From: Candidatus Gastranaerophilales bacterium
Lineage (GTDB): Bacteria > Cyanobacteriota > Vampirovibrionia > Gastranaerophilales > Gastranaerophilaceae
Length of the DNA stretch: 62,243 nt
Direction of reading: 5' to 3'
Assembly: GCA_944322935.1 (NCBI GenBank)
Contig: CALUQO010000010.1
Span: 1-62,243 of the forward strand
Shown here: positions 28,206 to 36,976 of the stretch, one piece after another
Position numbering within the stretch: position 1 is the first letter of the stretch
Layout: every line of letters starts with the position of its first letter
Notes under the pieces: generated by a model
Database searches by the model: none
Seen by the model: only the letters and a program-made list of their open reading frames with translations
Told to the model about the DNA's origin: nothing
Made by a program: the position numbers and the translations under genes

Positions 28206-30281
28206 TTATTTAACTCTTTGACCGTTTACGTATTCAGATTCTGTACGTTTGATGCCGTATTGGTCTTCATATTGTTTAACAACTCTTTCGGCTTCTTTTT
28301 TATCACGGCCTGCGTATGTTTCTCTGTTGAATTTTTCGTTATCGTGGCTGTTGACGATATAGAATTCATCTCTTTTAGTTTTTGCAAACGGATTGGTTGT
28401 TGAATTGTAAGATACGCCTTCGTAGTCGTCGCTTGCTGTACCGTGGTCGAATTCTGCATTTACATTGAGTTTGTATTCCTTGCCGCTTGGACCTTGGATT
28501 GAGCAAGGGAGGCATAACTCTTCGCCAACTTTAGGGAAGAAGCCGTCAGTCGGTTTTGTTACACCAGCCGGTAATGTACCTTCTTCTTTCATTTTATTGA
28601 AGTATTCAGTTTTGATTTGAGTTCTGATGTATTTAACATCTTTTTCATTTGTAATGCCGTATACATTTCTTACAACCTTATCCCAATCGTCACCGTAGTG
28701 AACTTCGTAACAATCAGTCGGTGTAGTTGTTTCTTCAATTTCAGTTTGAAGTGCTACGTAGTGATCTTCTTCCGGTGTAGGCGGTACAGGTTTGTTAACC
28801 TTGATTTCACCTGATTCGAGTTTTGTTAACAGAGCCAGAGCTTCTCTGTGGTTAAGAACACTTGCGTCTCTGTTATCATCTTTAGCTTCTTTTTTGCCTT
28901 CTGCATCTTCTGCTACACTAGCAGAACCGCCTGCTTCTCTGTATGCATCTATCAACTGATCTTTTAACAATGTACCGTCTTCTGTTGCATAGTAGCCTGC
29001 AATCTTCATTGCCATTGCCTTAGCATCTTTAGTCGGGAATGTTTCTGATTCTTTAACGAATTCGATATAATCACCGATTGTTTTGATGCTTGAATCTATA
29101 TTTACAGGGATTGCTTTGTCTTCAACTCTGCTTGCCTGACTTTTCATTGAACTGATTGCTGACAGACCTGCTGCAACTGCTGCAGTAACAGCCGGAGCCC
29201 AAGGTACTGCTTTTAAGCCTTGATCCTGATGAATTCTGTCAGAAGCACCGGCGCCGTAGTTAATGTTTACATTCTGATCTTGTAAAACATCAATCTGTCC
29301 CATCGGTACGCCTGCTAATGCACCCAAGCCTGTCGGGATAGCAACGTCTCTTATAACTTTCTTGGCATCGATTTTCTTTTCAATACCGTAGCCGGCACCT
29401 TTCATAATTTCTTTTGCTTCTTTTACCGTGAATCTTTCGGTTGATTCGTTAGCTTTTGCATATTTGTTCAATTCATCTGTAATGAATTGAGCTTCACCTG
29501 CTTGTATCTTTTTATTTGAATAAGATACAACGGCTTCTGCACCAACCAAGTTGTCCCCGATTTGATAAATAAGTTCATCTGAGATGCCGGCTTTATCTAA
29601 TTTTGCCTGTAATTCTTTATCATATTGAGGACCTTCTTCGCTGTATCTGATTTGAGCAACGTTGTTGTTTTGTCCTGCTGATTTGTATACTGTTGTTGAT
29701 TCTTTTGTACCGCCTGTAATGCCTCTCCATAATGATTTGAAGAAGTGAGTACCTTTTCTTGTTTCTCCGTAGCTTCTTGCTGCGTCGTATTGTTCTTTTG
29801 TAAGATTACCTGCTTCGTATTCAGCTTTTAAGCCTTCTCTTACAAATGCTCTTATGTCTTTGTCGTTGGTAATATCAATGCCTACATCTTCACCGACAAG
29901 GTGTCTTGTTAAACCTGCGATTTCTCTGACTTTTTGCTGTGCAGCAGACTCAAGAGCTTCTGCTCGTCTTGTCATTTGTTTGTCCAATACATCCATTGCT
30001 GTTTTGTATGCATCATCGTTTATCGGAGCAAAGCTGTCAACGCCTCTTTTTCTGTCATCTCTTGAACGTCTTGAATGTAAAGCTTTTAAATCTTTTTCAA
30101 GTTCTTTTTTGAGGTCATCTGTTGACATTGATTCTTTATAACCTTTTTTACCGGCTATCTGATTAAGTAATTCCATTGCTGCTTTTTCTTTTTCAGCAAG
30201 TTTGTTTTTTTCAGAATCAATAACTTTGTTTTGTTGAATTGAATTTGTTGCACCTAAAATTCTTAAATCTTCTCCGCTCAT
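28206..30281 (-). CDS. Large hypothetical protein with LysM-like domain, no signal peptide
   Basis: A 691-residue protein, mostly charged and helical at first (residues 20-160). Two weakly hydrophobic stretches follow around residues 325-385 (VAIPTGLGALAGVPMG; APAVTAAVAAGLSAIS). A segment near residues 520-590 resembles LysM peptidoglycan-binding modules: CYEVHYGDDWDKVVRNVYG at the start and PKVGEELCLP at the end, with a longer middle than usual. The tail is polar. There is no signal peptide. AAAGGG stands eight bases before the ATG. The location suggests a surface or secreted role, but the function is unknown. Confidence 0.75.
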   Translation of the reverse strand: MSGEDLRILGATNSIQQNKVIDSEKNKLAEKEKAAMELLNQIAGKKGYKESMSTDDLKKELEKDLKALHSRRSRDDRKRGVDSFAPINDDAYKTAMDVLDKQMTRRAEALESAAQQKVREIAGLTRHLVGEDVGIDITNDKDIRAFVREGLKAEYEAGNLTKEQYDAARSYGETRKGTHFFKSLWRGITGGTKESTTVYKSAGQNNNVAQIRYSEEGPQYDKELQAKLDKAGISDELIYQIGDNLVGAEAVVSYSNKKIQAGEAQFITDELNKYAKANESTERFTVKEAKEIMKGAGYGIEKKIDAKKVIRDVAIPTGLGALAGVPMGQIDVLQDQNVNINYGAGASDRIHQDQGLKAVPWAPAVTAAVAAGLSAISSMKSQASRVEDKAIPVNIDSSIKTIGDYIEFVKESETFPTKDAKAMAMKIAGYYATEDGTLLKDQLIDAYREAGGSASVAEDAEGKKEAKDDNRDASVLNHREALALLTKLESGEIKVNKPVPPTPEEDHYVALQTEIEETTTPTDCYEVHYGDDWDKVVRNVYGITNEKDVKYIRTQIKTEYFNKMKEEGTLPAGVTKPTDGFFPKVGEELCLPCSIQGPSGKEYKLNVNAEFDHGTASDDYEGVSYNSTTNPFAKTKRDEFYIVNSHDNEKFNRETYAGRDKKEAERVVKQYEDQYGIKRTESEYVNGQRVK

Positions 30282-30401
30282 GTAAATATCCCTTTCTTGT
30301 TTTCCTCTACAAAGTCTAGTAAAGAATTTTTAATCCTCTATACTTACATAAACAATTTTTAGATTTAAAAATTGCCTGAATTGAATAAAAAAGTTAAAAA
30401 C

Positions 30402-30433
30402 AAGAGAGCGTTTTTGGGTCAAAACGCTCTCTT
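30402..30433 (-). terminator. Terminator of the Pmp-like autotransporter
   Basis: A perfect 13-bp stem AAGAGAGCGTTTT / AAAACGCTCTCTT, then T-rich sequence on the minus strand. Confidence 0.85.
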
Positions 30434-30479
30434 ATAAAGAATTTTCAGTTTGTTAAGTTATATTAACATTTATATCGCA

Positions 30480-33400
30480 TTAATGGCCTAATGCCCATCT
30501 AAGACCCAGAGTCAAAGCAATACCGTTTCTGCCGCCGTTTCTAATCATTGCCTGACCAAAGCCCGTGAATCTGTCGCCTTTACGTTTCATTATACCGACA
30601 CCGTATTCGATATAAGGTTTAACGGAAAGTTCGCTCAACGCAACGTCATCGGCATAGAATTTTGTTCTATCCATAATGTTCCAAGTCATGTTAACACCCA
30701 GGTACGGCTGCCATCCGTTGCCAAGGTTGCCTATAATTCTCAAGCCCGGAATGATTTCTATTGCGTGAAGCGGGTCTTGTGTAACTCTTACGCCGGCAGA
30801 GTTTGTGTAATCAAACACGTTAACCATTGTATAGCTCATCATATAGCTGGGCTGGATAACCAGTTTATTATCCAACAATCCCCAGTTATAACCGGATTTC
30901 CACGCAGCACCCGTCATCAATATCGGGAAATCGTCGTTTCCGTACATGTGGCTTGCCTGTGCTGCACTTGCACCAATGTTAGCGGTAATACCAGTCCAGA
31001 AATTACCCTTATAAGCTGTAGCAACACCGCCGATTGAACCGCCGTTTTGCCAGATATCAACACCATTGTAAGCCTGATGCGAACCGTGGTAAGCACCGAA
31101 GAACGAGAAGTTTCCGTCCCATCCGTGACCAAGGTCAATAATATCAGACTCACCGCCTATTAAAGTACCGTAAAATACGTTAGATACTTTAGGGCCGTTT
31201 TTGAGTCCTACATTTTCAAAGTTTGCAAACGGTCTTACATAGAAACCGTCTCTTTCTTCCGGAATCATATTCGGAGCAAATACGCCCGTGTGGAATGCGG
31301 AAGCATACTTGTTTCGCATTTTCCAGGCCATTCTCTCTTCCGGAGTCATCAATGTGACCATATCCATATTGGCAAATGACTGTCTGTAGATGTTATCCAT
31401 CATAAGAAACGCAGCCTGTGCCGCAACCGGCCCTGCTATAATGGAGTCTGAGTTACCTATTCTGTCAAATATAAAATATTCACCCGGATCCATTCCCGCA
31501 GAAGATGAACCTCCGCCTGTCGTCGGATAAGGAACAGTTTCCTGTTTAACTTCATATTTATAAATAGGGGCCTGTACTATATTGGCACCCTTTGACAATT
31601 CAACGTGTCCGACCAATGCCTCTGCATCTGTAAACAGAATTCTTACATCATCGCTTTTGGCATCAGAAACTGATTTCATCTGATCAATGAATAGAGTGTT
31701 ACCGTTAGGGTTAGTAATTCCGTTGGGGAAGTTTGCCTTTAAGATTGCATCCATTTCTGGATTGCCAGAATCTGAATACTGACCGCCCAAATCAACGTCT
31801 AATTTGAGGTGTGAGTCACCGAGCAAGTGCAATGACTGAGCGTGGATTTGATTTGTTGAATATTCGTTATTCAAAAGGTTTAACAAGCCGCCGTGCAGGT
31901 ACAAGTTGTTTGAAGCAGCAAGGCTGGCATCGTGGTCAAATTTCAACTCACCGTTGTATAAGTGGACGTTAGCATTTTCAATTCGTCCGCCGTCACCTTT
32001 AAAGTGTACAACACCTGTATAATTGCCATTGTTAATGTTAACAGCGGAATCAGCATTGCTTGAGGCGCTGCCGACTACGGTTGAGTTCAATTCAATAACA
32101 CCGGTACCTTCTGCGTTAAAGTTACCTACAGCATCACCTGCAAAACTTATGGTATCTGTTGAAAGGTTAGCACCCGGAACCGGTGCGCCGTACTGTGTAA
32201 CACCGATTATTGTTTTTCCGCCGTCCGTAGCAGTGATGTTTGTTACAGAACCGGCTGCACCGTAAATGGCACCACCTGATTCAGCCGTTCCCAATGCAGT
32301 AGTGTTGCCGGTCATTTCAATGTTGGTTAAAGTTACCTCTGCAGCAACACCGTCATCGTTTCTTTCGCTGTTATAAATAGCACCGCCGTATTGTTGGGCT
32401 GTGTTATTTGTGAAAGTTGAATTTGTAACGTTTAATGCCGGTGTAGCGCTGCCGTTGCCGTCATTGTTGCTTATGGCACCGCCGTTTAAAGTAACGGATC
32501 CGCCGTTGTTATTGAATGCGGAATTATCTATGCGCATATCACCGTTGTTGTAGATAGCACCACCGCCGTTGTTTGCAGTGTTACCTTCAAATGTGGAGCC
32601 GTTGATATTGAAAATAGCGTCATTACCGTTGGCATTTGCTGCCCCTTCGTTAAATACGGCACCGCCTCTGCCTTGAGTTGTGTTGTTTCTGAAGGTAGAG
32701 TTGTTTACTGTTACCGTACGCGTAAGGTTTGGATCAGTCGTACTGCTCTGGTTAAATATCGCACCGCCGCCGTTTGTTGCTCTGTTATTAACAAAAGTTG
32801 AATCGTTAATTACAAGAGTTACGTCGTTATCACGTACATAATACGCGTTAGTAATTGCACCGCCGTAGTTATCGGCATTATTTCCGGAGAAGTAGGAATT
32901 TGTAATTGTCATATCGGCACTGTTCAATATTGCACCGCCCTGACCAGCAGTTGCAACTTCACCGGTTGCAGTATTACCTATAAATATAGAGTTGGAAATG
33001 TTTGCCGTACCTGTTCTGTTGGAAATCGCACCGCCGTAGCTATATGCACTGTTGTTTGCAAATACGGAATTTGTGACATTAAGTTCAGAATTGGCATCTC
33101 CGCTGGAAACATAGTTGTCGATAGCACCGCCAAAACCGTACTGGTTTCTGTCATCGGCATCGGAAGTGTTGGAGTTAAAATATACGTTATTAATGGTAAG
33201 CGTACCGGAGTTTTCTATGGCACCGCCGTTACCCTCAACCTTGTTATTTGTAAAAGAAGAGCCAAAGTCCGTTGGGGTATAAGAACCGTTCTCGATATTA
33301 GTTATACCGGAGGTTGACCCCTCTACGGTCATAGTAGCGCCGGAGTTGTTGTTAATAGCCGCACCGTAATTTGGTGTATTGCTGACACCGTCGATATTGT

Positions 33401-33716
33401 TAAAATGGGTGTCTCTGATAGTTGTTGTTGCATTCTCCTGATTGTTAATAACAGATTGCGACAATGTTGAATCAGAAGTAATAGTATGACCGTTACCGTT
33501 AATATTGGTAACGTTTCCAGGAACCGGCGGCAGAGTGAGCTGGCTGTCGGCTGTTGCGTTACCCTGCAGTTGTACATTTGTCGGGGTTGTGTTCACTTGA
33601 TTTGTAAAATTAGTCCAGTTTTCATCGGCATACGCACCTGAACCGGATAGCATAAGTATTACTGCACAGGTGAGAACCACACTTTTTTTGCATTCTTTTA
33701 CTTTAATCTTTCTCAT
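30480..33716 (-). CDS. Pmp-like autotransporter
   Basis: A 1078-residue type V autotransporter. A signal peptide ends at AYA-DEN (about residue 31). The passenger holds about ten units of the form FxxN...GGA(I/V)xN, for example FANNSAYSYGGAISN and FEGNTANNGGGAIYN, the hallmark of chlamydial polymorphic membrane proteins. A Gly/Ser linker (TTGGGSSSAG) precedes a barrel of about 340 residues ending LGLRWALGH. The barrel shares long near-identical runs with the 20676 gene (NGWQPYLGV; DPLHAI; YNGVDIWQNGG against YDGIGIYQNGG), so the two genes are paralogues. Expected at the outer membrane as an adhesin. Confidence 0.9.
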   Translation of the reverse strand: MRKIKVKECKKSVVLTCAVILMLSGSGAYADENWTNFTNQVNTTPTNVQLQGNATADSQLTLPPVPGNVTNINGNGHTITSDSTLSQSVINNQENATTTIRDTHFNNIDGVSNTPNYGAAINNNSGATMTVEGSTSGITNIENGSYTPTDFGSSFTNNKVEGNGGAIENSGTLTINNVYFNSNTSDADDRNQYGFGGAIDNYVSSGDANSELNVTNSVFANNSAYSYGGAISNRTGTANISNSIFIGNTATGEVATAGQGGAILNSADMTITNSYFSGNNADNYGGAITNAYYVRDNDVTLVINDSTFVNNRATNGGGAIFNQSSTTDPNLTRTVTVNNSTFRNNTTQGRGGAVFNEGAANANGNDAIFNINGSTFEGNTANNGGGAIYNNGDMRIDNSAFNNNGGSVTLNGGAISNNDGNGSATPALNVTNSTFTNNTAQQYGGAIYNSERNDDGVAAEVTLTNIEMTGNTTALGTAESGGAIYGAAGSVTNITATDGGKTIIGVTQYGAPVPGANLSTDTISFAGDAVGNFNAEGTGVIELNSTVVGSASSNADSAVNINNGNYTGVVHFKGDGGRIENANVHLYNGELKFDHDASLAASNNLYLHGGLLNLLNNEYSTNQIHAQSLHLLGDSHLKLDVDLGGQYSDSGNPEMDAILKANFPNGITNPNGNTLFIDQMKSVSDAKSDDVRILFTDAEALVGHVELSKGANIVQAPIYKYEVKQETVPYPTTGGGSSSAGMDPGEYFIFDRIGNSDSIIAGPVAAQAAFLMMDNIYRQSFANMDMVTLMTPEERMAWKMRNKYASAFHTGVFAPNMIPEERDGFYVRPFANFENVGLKNGPKVSNVFYGTLIGGESDIIDLGHGWDGNFSFFGAYHGSHQAYNGVDIWQNGGSIGGVATAYKGNFWTGITANIGASAAQASHMYGNDDFPILMTGAAWKSGYNWGLLDNKLVIQPSYMMSYTMVNVFDYTNSAGVRVTQDPLHAIEIIPGLRIIGNLGNGWQPYLGVNMTWNIMDRTKFYADDVALSELSVKPYIEYGVGIMKRKGDRFTGFGQAMIRNGGRNGIALTLGLRWALGH

Positions 33717-33877
33717 ATATTTTATTCCACTTCATTCAATTTTTAATAGTTATGCGGTAATTCTTTCTTATTAAATTATACCCAAGTCATGTATTTTATC
33801 ATCGCACAAACACAGTAAAAAGTTCAAAAACTTCAAAAAACATTACAATTTGTACATAATTGTAACGGATAAAATTT

Positions 33878-34621
33878 TTAGATCTTGACCTTAGAAAAGG
33901 TGTTATAACCGTTAAAGGCTTTGAATGACAACGGCAGCGGATTGATTGTGGTAATATTTTCTTTAATTTGAGTTTTTCTTATTTGTACTGCTTCTTCATG
34001 TGTAACATGTTTTTGAATTTTAGATGCAACAATATTTCTTACATAAGGAGTCACTATATTGCAGGCAAGAACAGATGCCGCTATTGCAGCAATAACCCCT
34101 ACATTATCTTTATGTCCTTCCAAGCTTTCCAGTGCTGCTTTTGCCAGTTCCTTGGCTTTCGCCTTCTCGTCTATACTGAGATTTTTAATTGAATCCAAAG
34201 ATTCCGGCTCGCTCAAAAGTTTTGTTAAATTCTTTTTGAGTTCCTCTTTTGTAAATATTTTTTTCCAGTCCTTTAAGTCCAAATTTTGATTGTTTGCCGT
34301 AGCGATTTGAGATATAGCTTTTGCAACATCGTCAGTGAGCAGTGCGCCTTTTTCAACAAGTTTATCGGCGCCGCGTTTTATCAATTCGCAGATTGAATAA
34401 TACATGCCTATATTTACAACAGCATCCGCACCTTCTTGAGGCAGCAAAAATCTTTTTTGCTCTTTGTCAATTGATTTGTCACCCAAAACCACACCTATTT
34501 GGGCTGCAGAACCCAAAACCCACCCGAGCGCGCCAAGATGGACAAGCAATGCACCGTTATCTTTTGAATAATGGTCAAACATATACTGGGTAACTTTTTG
34601 AATAAATGAACAAGGGGGCAT
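33878..34621 (-). CDS. Hypothetical membrane-associated protein, C-terminal LSFKAF
   Basis: A 247-residue protein of unknown family. Hydrophobic segments occur near residues 22-45 (ALLVHLGALGWVLGSAAQIGV) and 175-195 (NVGVIAAIAASVLACNIVTP), with a charged helical stretch between. The C-terminus NPLPLSFKAFNGYNTFS contains a motif like the N-terminal SFKG of other hypotheticals here. Its ATG overlaps the stop of the upstream gene (TAATG), so the two are translationally coupled. Confidence 0.75.
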   Translation of the reverse strand: MPPCSFIQKVTQYMFDHYSKDNGALLVHLGALGWVLGSAAQIGVVLGDKSIDKEQKRFLLPQEGADAVVNIGMYYSICELIKRGADKLVEKGALLTDDVAKAISQIATANNQNLDLKDWKKIFTKEELKKNLTKLLSEPESLDSIKNLSIDEKAKAKELAKAALESLEGHKDNVGVIAAIAASVLACNIVTPYVRNIVASKIQKHVTHEEAVQIRKTQIKENITTINPLPLSFKAFNGYNTFSKVKI

Positions 34622-35196
34622 TACTGTTTAACCTCCTGTTCTTCCGATTTTTCAAGACCTTTTTGGAAAATTTTTGTCAAATATTTTGTTAACGGTGCAT
34701 CAAGTAAAAAGTTTGTGAAAACCATTGCAACTGTTGCAAGCAGTGTTCCCATTGCTTTTCTGTGTCTGGTTATGCGCTTTGTAAACTCTTTATCTGAAAT
34801 GGGAAATATTGTTTTGCCGCTAAAAACAGGGGTTAAAAAGCCTCTTTTTTTATCGGGTATGATTTTGGCAAGAATCTTTTTATCGGCGTCCGCAAATATT
34901 TTTTCAAATTGTGAATATCTTTTTGCCACCCATATTCCTGCGTATCTCACAAGAACACCAACTGTAGTACCGGCGATAATTTTGGCAATTGTTCTCGCCG
35001 CCGATATTTTTCGGGTTTCTTCATCCACATCTTTGTTGTTTAAATCAATAAAAGGCTGTGTGGCAAGTGCCGTTGCCCCTAAAATTAAACGCTGTTCAGG
35101 CGAATGCAGGGCCTTGCCAGCCCAGTTTACCCCTTTTTTAACTGTTTCGTTACTGATAATCAAATTAAATTGGCCTTTCACGTGGGACAAAACCAT
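34621..35196 (-). CDS. Hypothetical membrane-associated protein
   Basis: A 191-residue basic protein of unknown family. Likely membrane helices lie near residues 70-90 (IIAGTTVGVLVRYAGIWVA) and 148-168 (AMGTLLATVAMVFTNFLLDA). It ends EKSEEQEVKQ. It is the first gene of a coupled pair with the 33878 gene, sharing one base. The pair follows the autotransporter block on the same strand and could serve the cell envelope. Confidence 0.75.
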   Translation of the reverse strand: MVLSHVKGQFNLIISNETVKKGVNWAGKALHSPEQRLILGATALATQPFIDLNNKDVDEETRKISAARTIAKIIAGTTVGVLVRYAGIWVAKRYSQFEKIFADADKKILAKIIPDKKRGFLTPVFSGKTIFPISDKEFTKRITRHRKAMGTLLATVAMVFTNFLLDAPLTKYLTKIFQKGLEKSEEQEVKQ

Positions 35197-35330
35197 TTCT
35201 GAGCGAAATTGTTTTGGAATTTTACACTATACACACAAACCTTATAAAACAAAACAAAGTTCAGAATTTACAAAAATAAAGGATATGTTAAGCTTTGTTA
35301 TCTATTTGTCAGATATATCAACTGACCTGC

Positions 35331-35358
35331 AAAAAAAAACCTGAGGTTTTATCTCAGG
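35331..35358 (-). terminator. Terminator after the 54-codon frame
   Basis: On the minus strand CCTGAG and CTCAGG pair around ATAAAAC and nine T follow. Confidence 0.75.
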
Positions 35359-35431
35359 CAAAACTAGACTAATAGGGAAAACTCCATAAATCTCCAATAT
35401 TTGTACACATAAGGTACGTTGTAGATTAAAT

Positions 35432-35596
35432 TTATTTTATATGCATCATTGCTTTATTCGCGACCGCTATCATTTGCATCGTTTTCCAAAAATCTTCAGG
35501 ATCAAGTGTAGAACGATTTTCAAGATTAACTGTCATTTTTTCTGCATACATTTTTGCAAGTTTTTTATCTATTGCGTTGTTTGGACACAAAGCCAT
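35432..35596 (-). CDS. Small hypothetical protein, 54 residues
   Basis: A small gene starting MALCPNNAIDKKLAKMYAEK and ending NKAMMHIK. It has a GAGG ribosome binding site seven bases before the ATG and its own terminator downstream. The composition is that of a soluble helical protein with many Met and Lys. Start signal and terminator together make it a likely real gene. I do not recognise the family. Confidence 0.65.
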   Translation of the reverse strand: MALCPNNAIDKKLAKMYAEKMTVNLENRSTLDPEDFWKTMQMIAVANKAMMHIK

Positions 35597-35865
35597 ACAT
35601 AAACCTCGTTTCAGTCTTACTTACTATATTTACTTATCTGTTAGTTTTTATTTATTTCACTTACATATATATAAAGTATATAAAAAGTATCGAATTTCAT
35701 TTTTTGCGTTTTTCGTTACATTTGTTAACATAAATTCCCAAAATAATACTGGGCTCAAAAATACAGCAGGGAGCTGCTTTTATTCAAAAACAAACAAATA
35801 AATGTTAAATTATGTAAACCAAATAGAGGATATTATTAAAGTTTTCAAATAGTAATGCCGATAAA
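35597..35865. other. Gap before the small RNA
   Basis: A/T-rich intergenic DNA. I see no supportable gene or hairpin here. It probably contains the promoters of the small gene (minus) and the small RNA (plus). Confidence 0.4.
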
Positions 35866-35874
35866 TATATTGTT

Positions 35875-35941
35875 AGACCGAAAGGTCAAACAAACCTCCT
35901 CCCCAAGTCTAGTAGCCGGCCTAAATGGACGGCTTTTTTTT
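35875..35941 (+). ncRNA. Candidate small regulatory RNA with CU-rich anti-SD loop
   Basis: About 67 bases. A 5' hairpin GACC-GAAA-GGTC (35876-35887) has a GNRA tetraloop. An unpaired region carrying CCTCCTCCCC follows (about 35895-35904). Then comes a terminator hairpin AGCCGGCC-TAAAT-GGACGGCT (35914-35934) ending in eight T. TATATT at 35866-35871 could be the -10 box. The layout matches cyanobacterial Yfr1, two stem-loops flanking a CU-rich single strand, and the CU-rich part could pair with Shine-Dalgarno sequences. No reading frame is present. Homology to Yfr1 is inference. Confidence 0.65.
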
Positions 35942-36043
35942 ATATCTTCTTTTATTTTTTATTTGTTTTGAAGGAGAGAACATTATTATCTGCAAGAATA
36001 AGAGTTTTCCATATACGTTTTCATCGCAGATATAAAAATATCG

Positions 36044-36976
36044 CTAATTAGCATTTAAAACATTTTCGCAGAGTTCAACAGCTGAACAATTTCGAATATC
36101 AAGCCACTTAATTTCGGGATTCTGCCTGAACCACGTAAGCTGTCTTTTGGCATAGCGTCTGGAGTTTTGCTTTATTTTTGAAACAGTCTCGTCATAACTG
36201 ATATTCCCGTCAAAATATTCAATAAACTCCTGATAGCCAATTGTATTCATCAAACTCGAAATTCTTCCGTATTTTTTATATAGCTGCCATGCTTCAGCCT
36301 CAAGCCCTGTTTCAAGCATTATATCAACGCGCCTGTCAATTCTGTCATAAAGGAACTTTCTGTCCTCACCGTTTAAATGCCCGAGCCCGAACCATTTTAT
36401 ATTATACAAAGGCGGCTTTTTTTTCTGCGCCTGTGACATCGGAATATTAAGGGTTTTACATACTTCAATCGCCCTGATTATTTTTACGGTGTTGTTAGGG
36501 TGCATTTTCTCAGCCAGCACAGGGTCAAGCTCTTTAAGCATATTGTAAAGCACCTCAACGCCCCGTGTTTTTTCAATATTTTTAAGCTCTTCTCTGAGTT
36601 CCTTATCAGGCGCAACACGCGGCATATCATAATTTTCAAGCAGAATTCTGAAATAAAGTCCGGTGCCGCCTGCAACCACAGGTGTTTTGCCTTGTTCAAA
36701 AAGTTTTTCCATTATTTTGACAGCCCTGTCAGCAAAGTCAGCGACCGTAAATTCTTCATCGGGATTTACTACATCAATAAGATGATGAACAATCCCATGC
36801 ATTTCCTCTTTTGTAGGTTTTGCCGTAGCTATATCAAACTCTTTAAAAATCTGTCTTGAATCAGCTGAAATAATTTCAGTCTCAAGCTTCTTTGCAGCCT
36901 CAACGGCAAGAACAGTTTTTCCCGAGGCAGTAGGCCCAACTATTGCTATAACATTTTTATTATTTGCGTGTTTCAT
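36044..36976 (-). CDS. miaA: tRNA dimethylallyltransferase
   Basis: Adds the isopentenyl group to A37 of tRNAs reading UNN codons, 310 residues. The P-loop GPTASGKTVLAVEAA is at the N-terminus, followed by ISADSRQIFKEFDIATAKP, the GTGLYFRILL motif and the C-terminal RRYAKRQLTWFR. Length and motif order are standard. Its 5' end overlaps the stop of the upstream membrane-protein gene by 17 bases, so the two form an operon. Confidence 0.95.
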   Translation of the reverse strand: MKHANNKNVIAIVGPTASGKTVLAVEAAKKLETEIISADSRQIFKEFDIATAKPTKEEMHGIVHHLIDVVNPDEEFTVADFADRAVKIMEKLFEQGKTPVVAGGTGLYFRILLENYDMPRVAPDKELREELKNIEKTRGVEVLYNMLKELDPVLAEKMHPNNTVKIIRAIEVCKTLNIPMSQAQKKKPPLYNIKWFGLGHLNGEDRKFLYDRIDRRVDIMLETGLEAEAWQLYKKYGRISSLMNTIGYQEFIEYFDGNISYDETVSKIKQNSRRYAKRQLTWFRQNPEIKWLDIRNCSAVELCENVLNAN

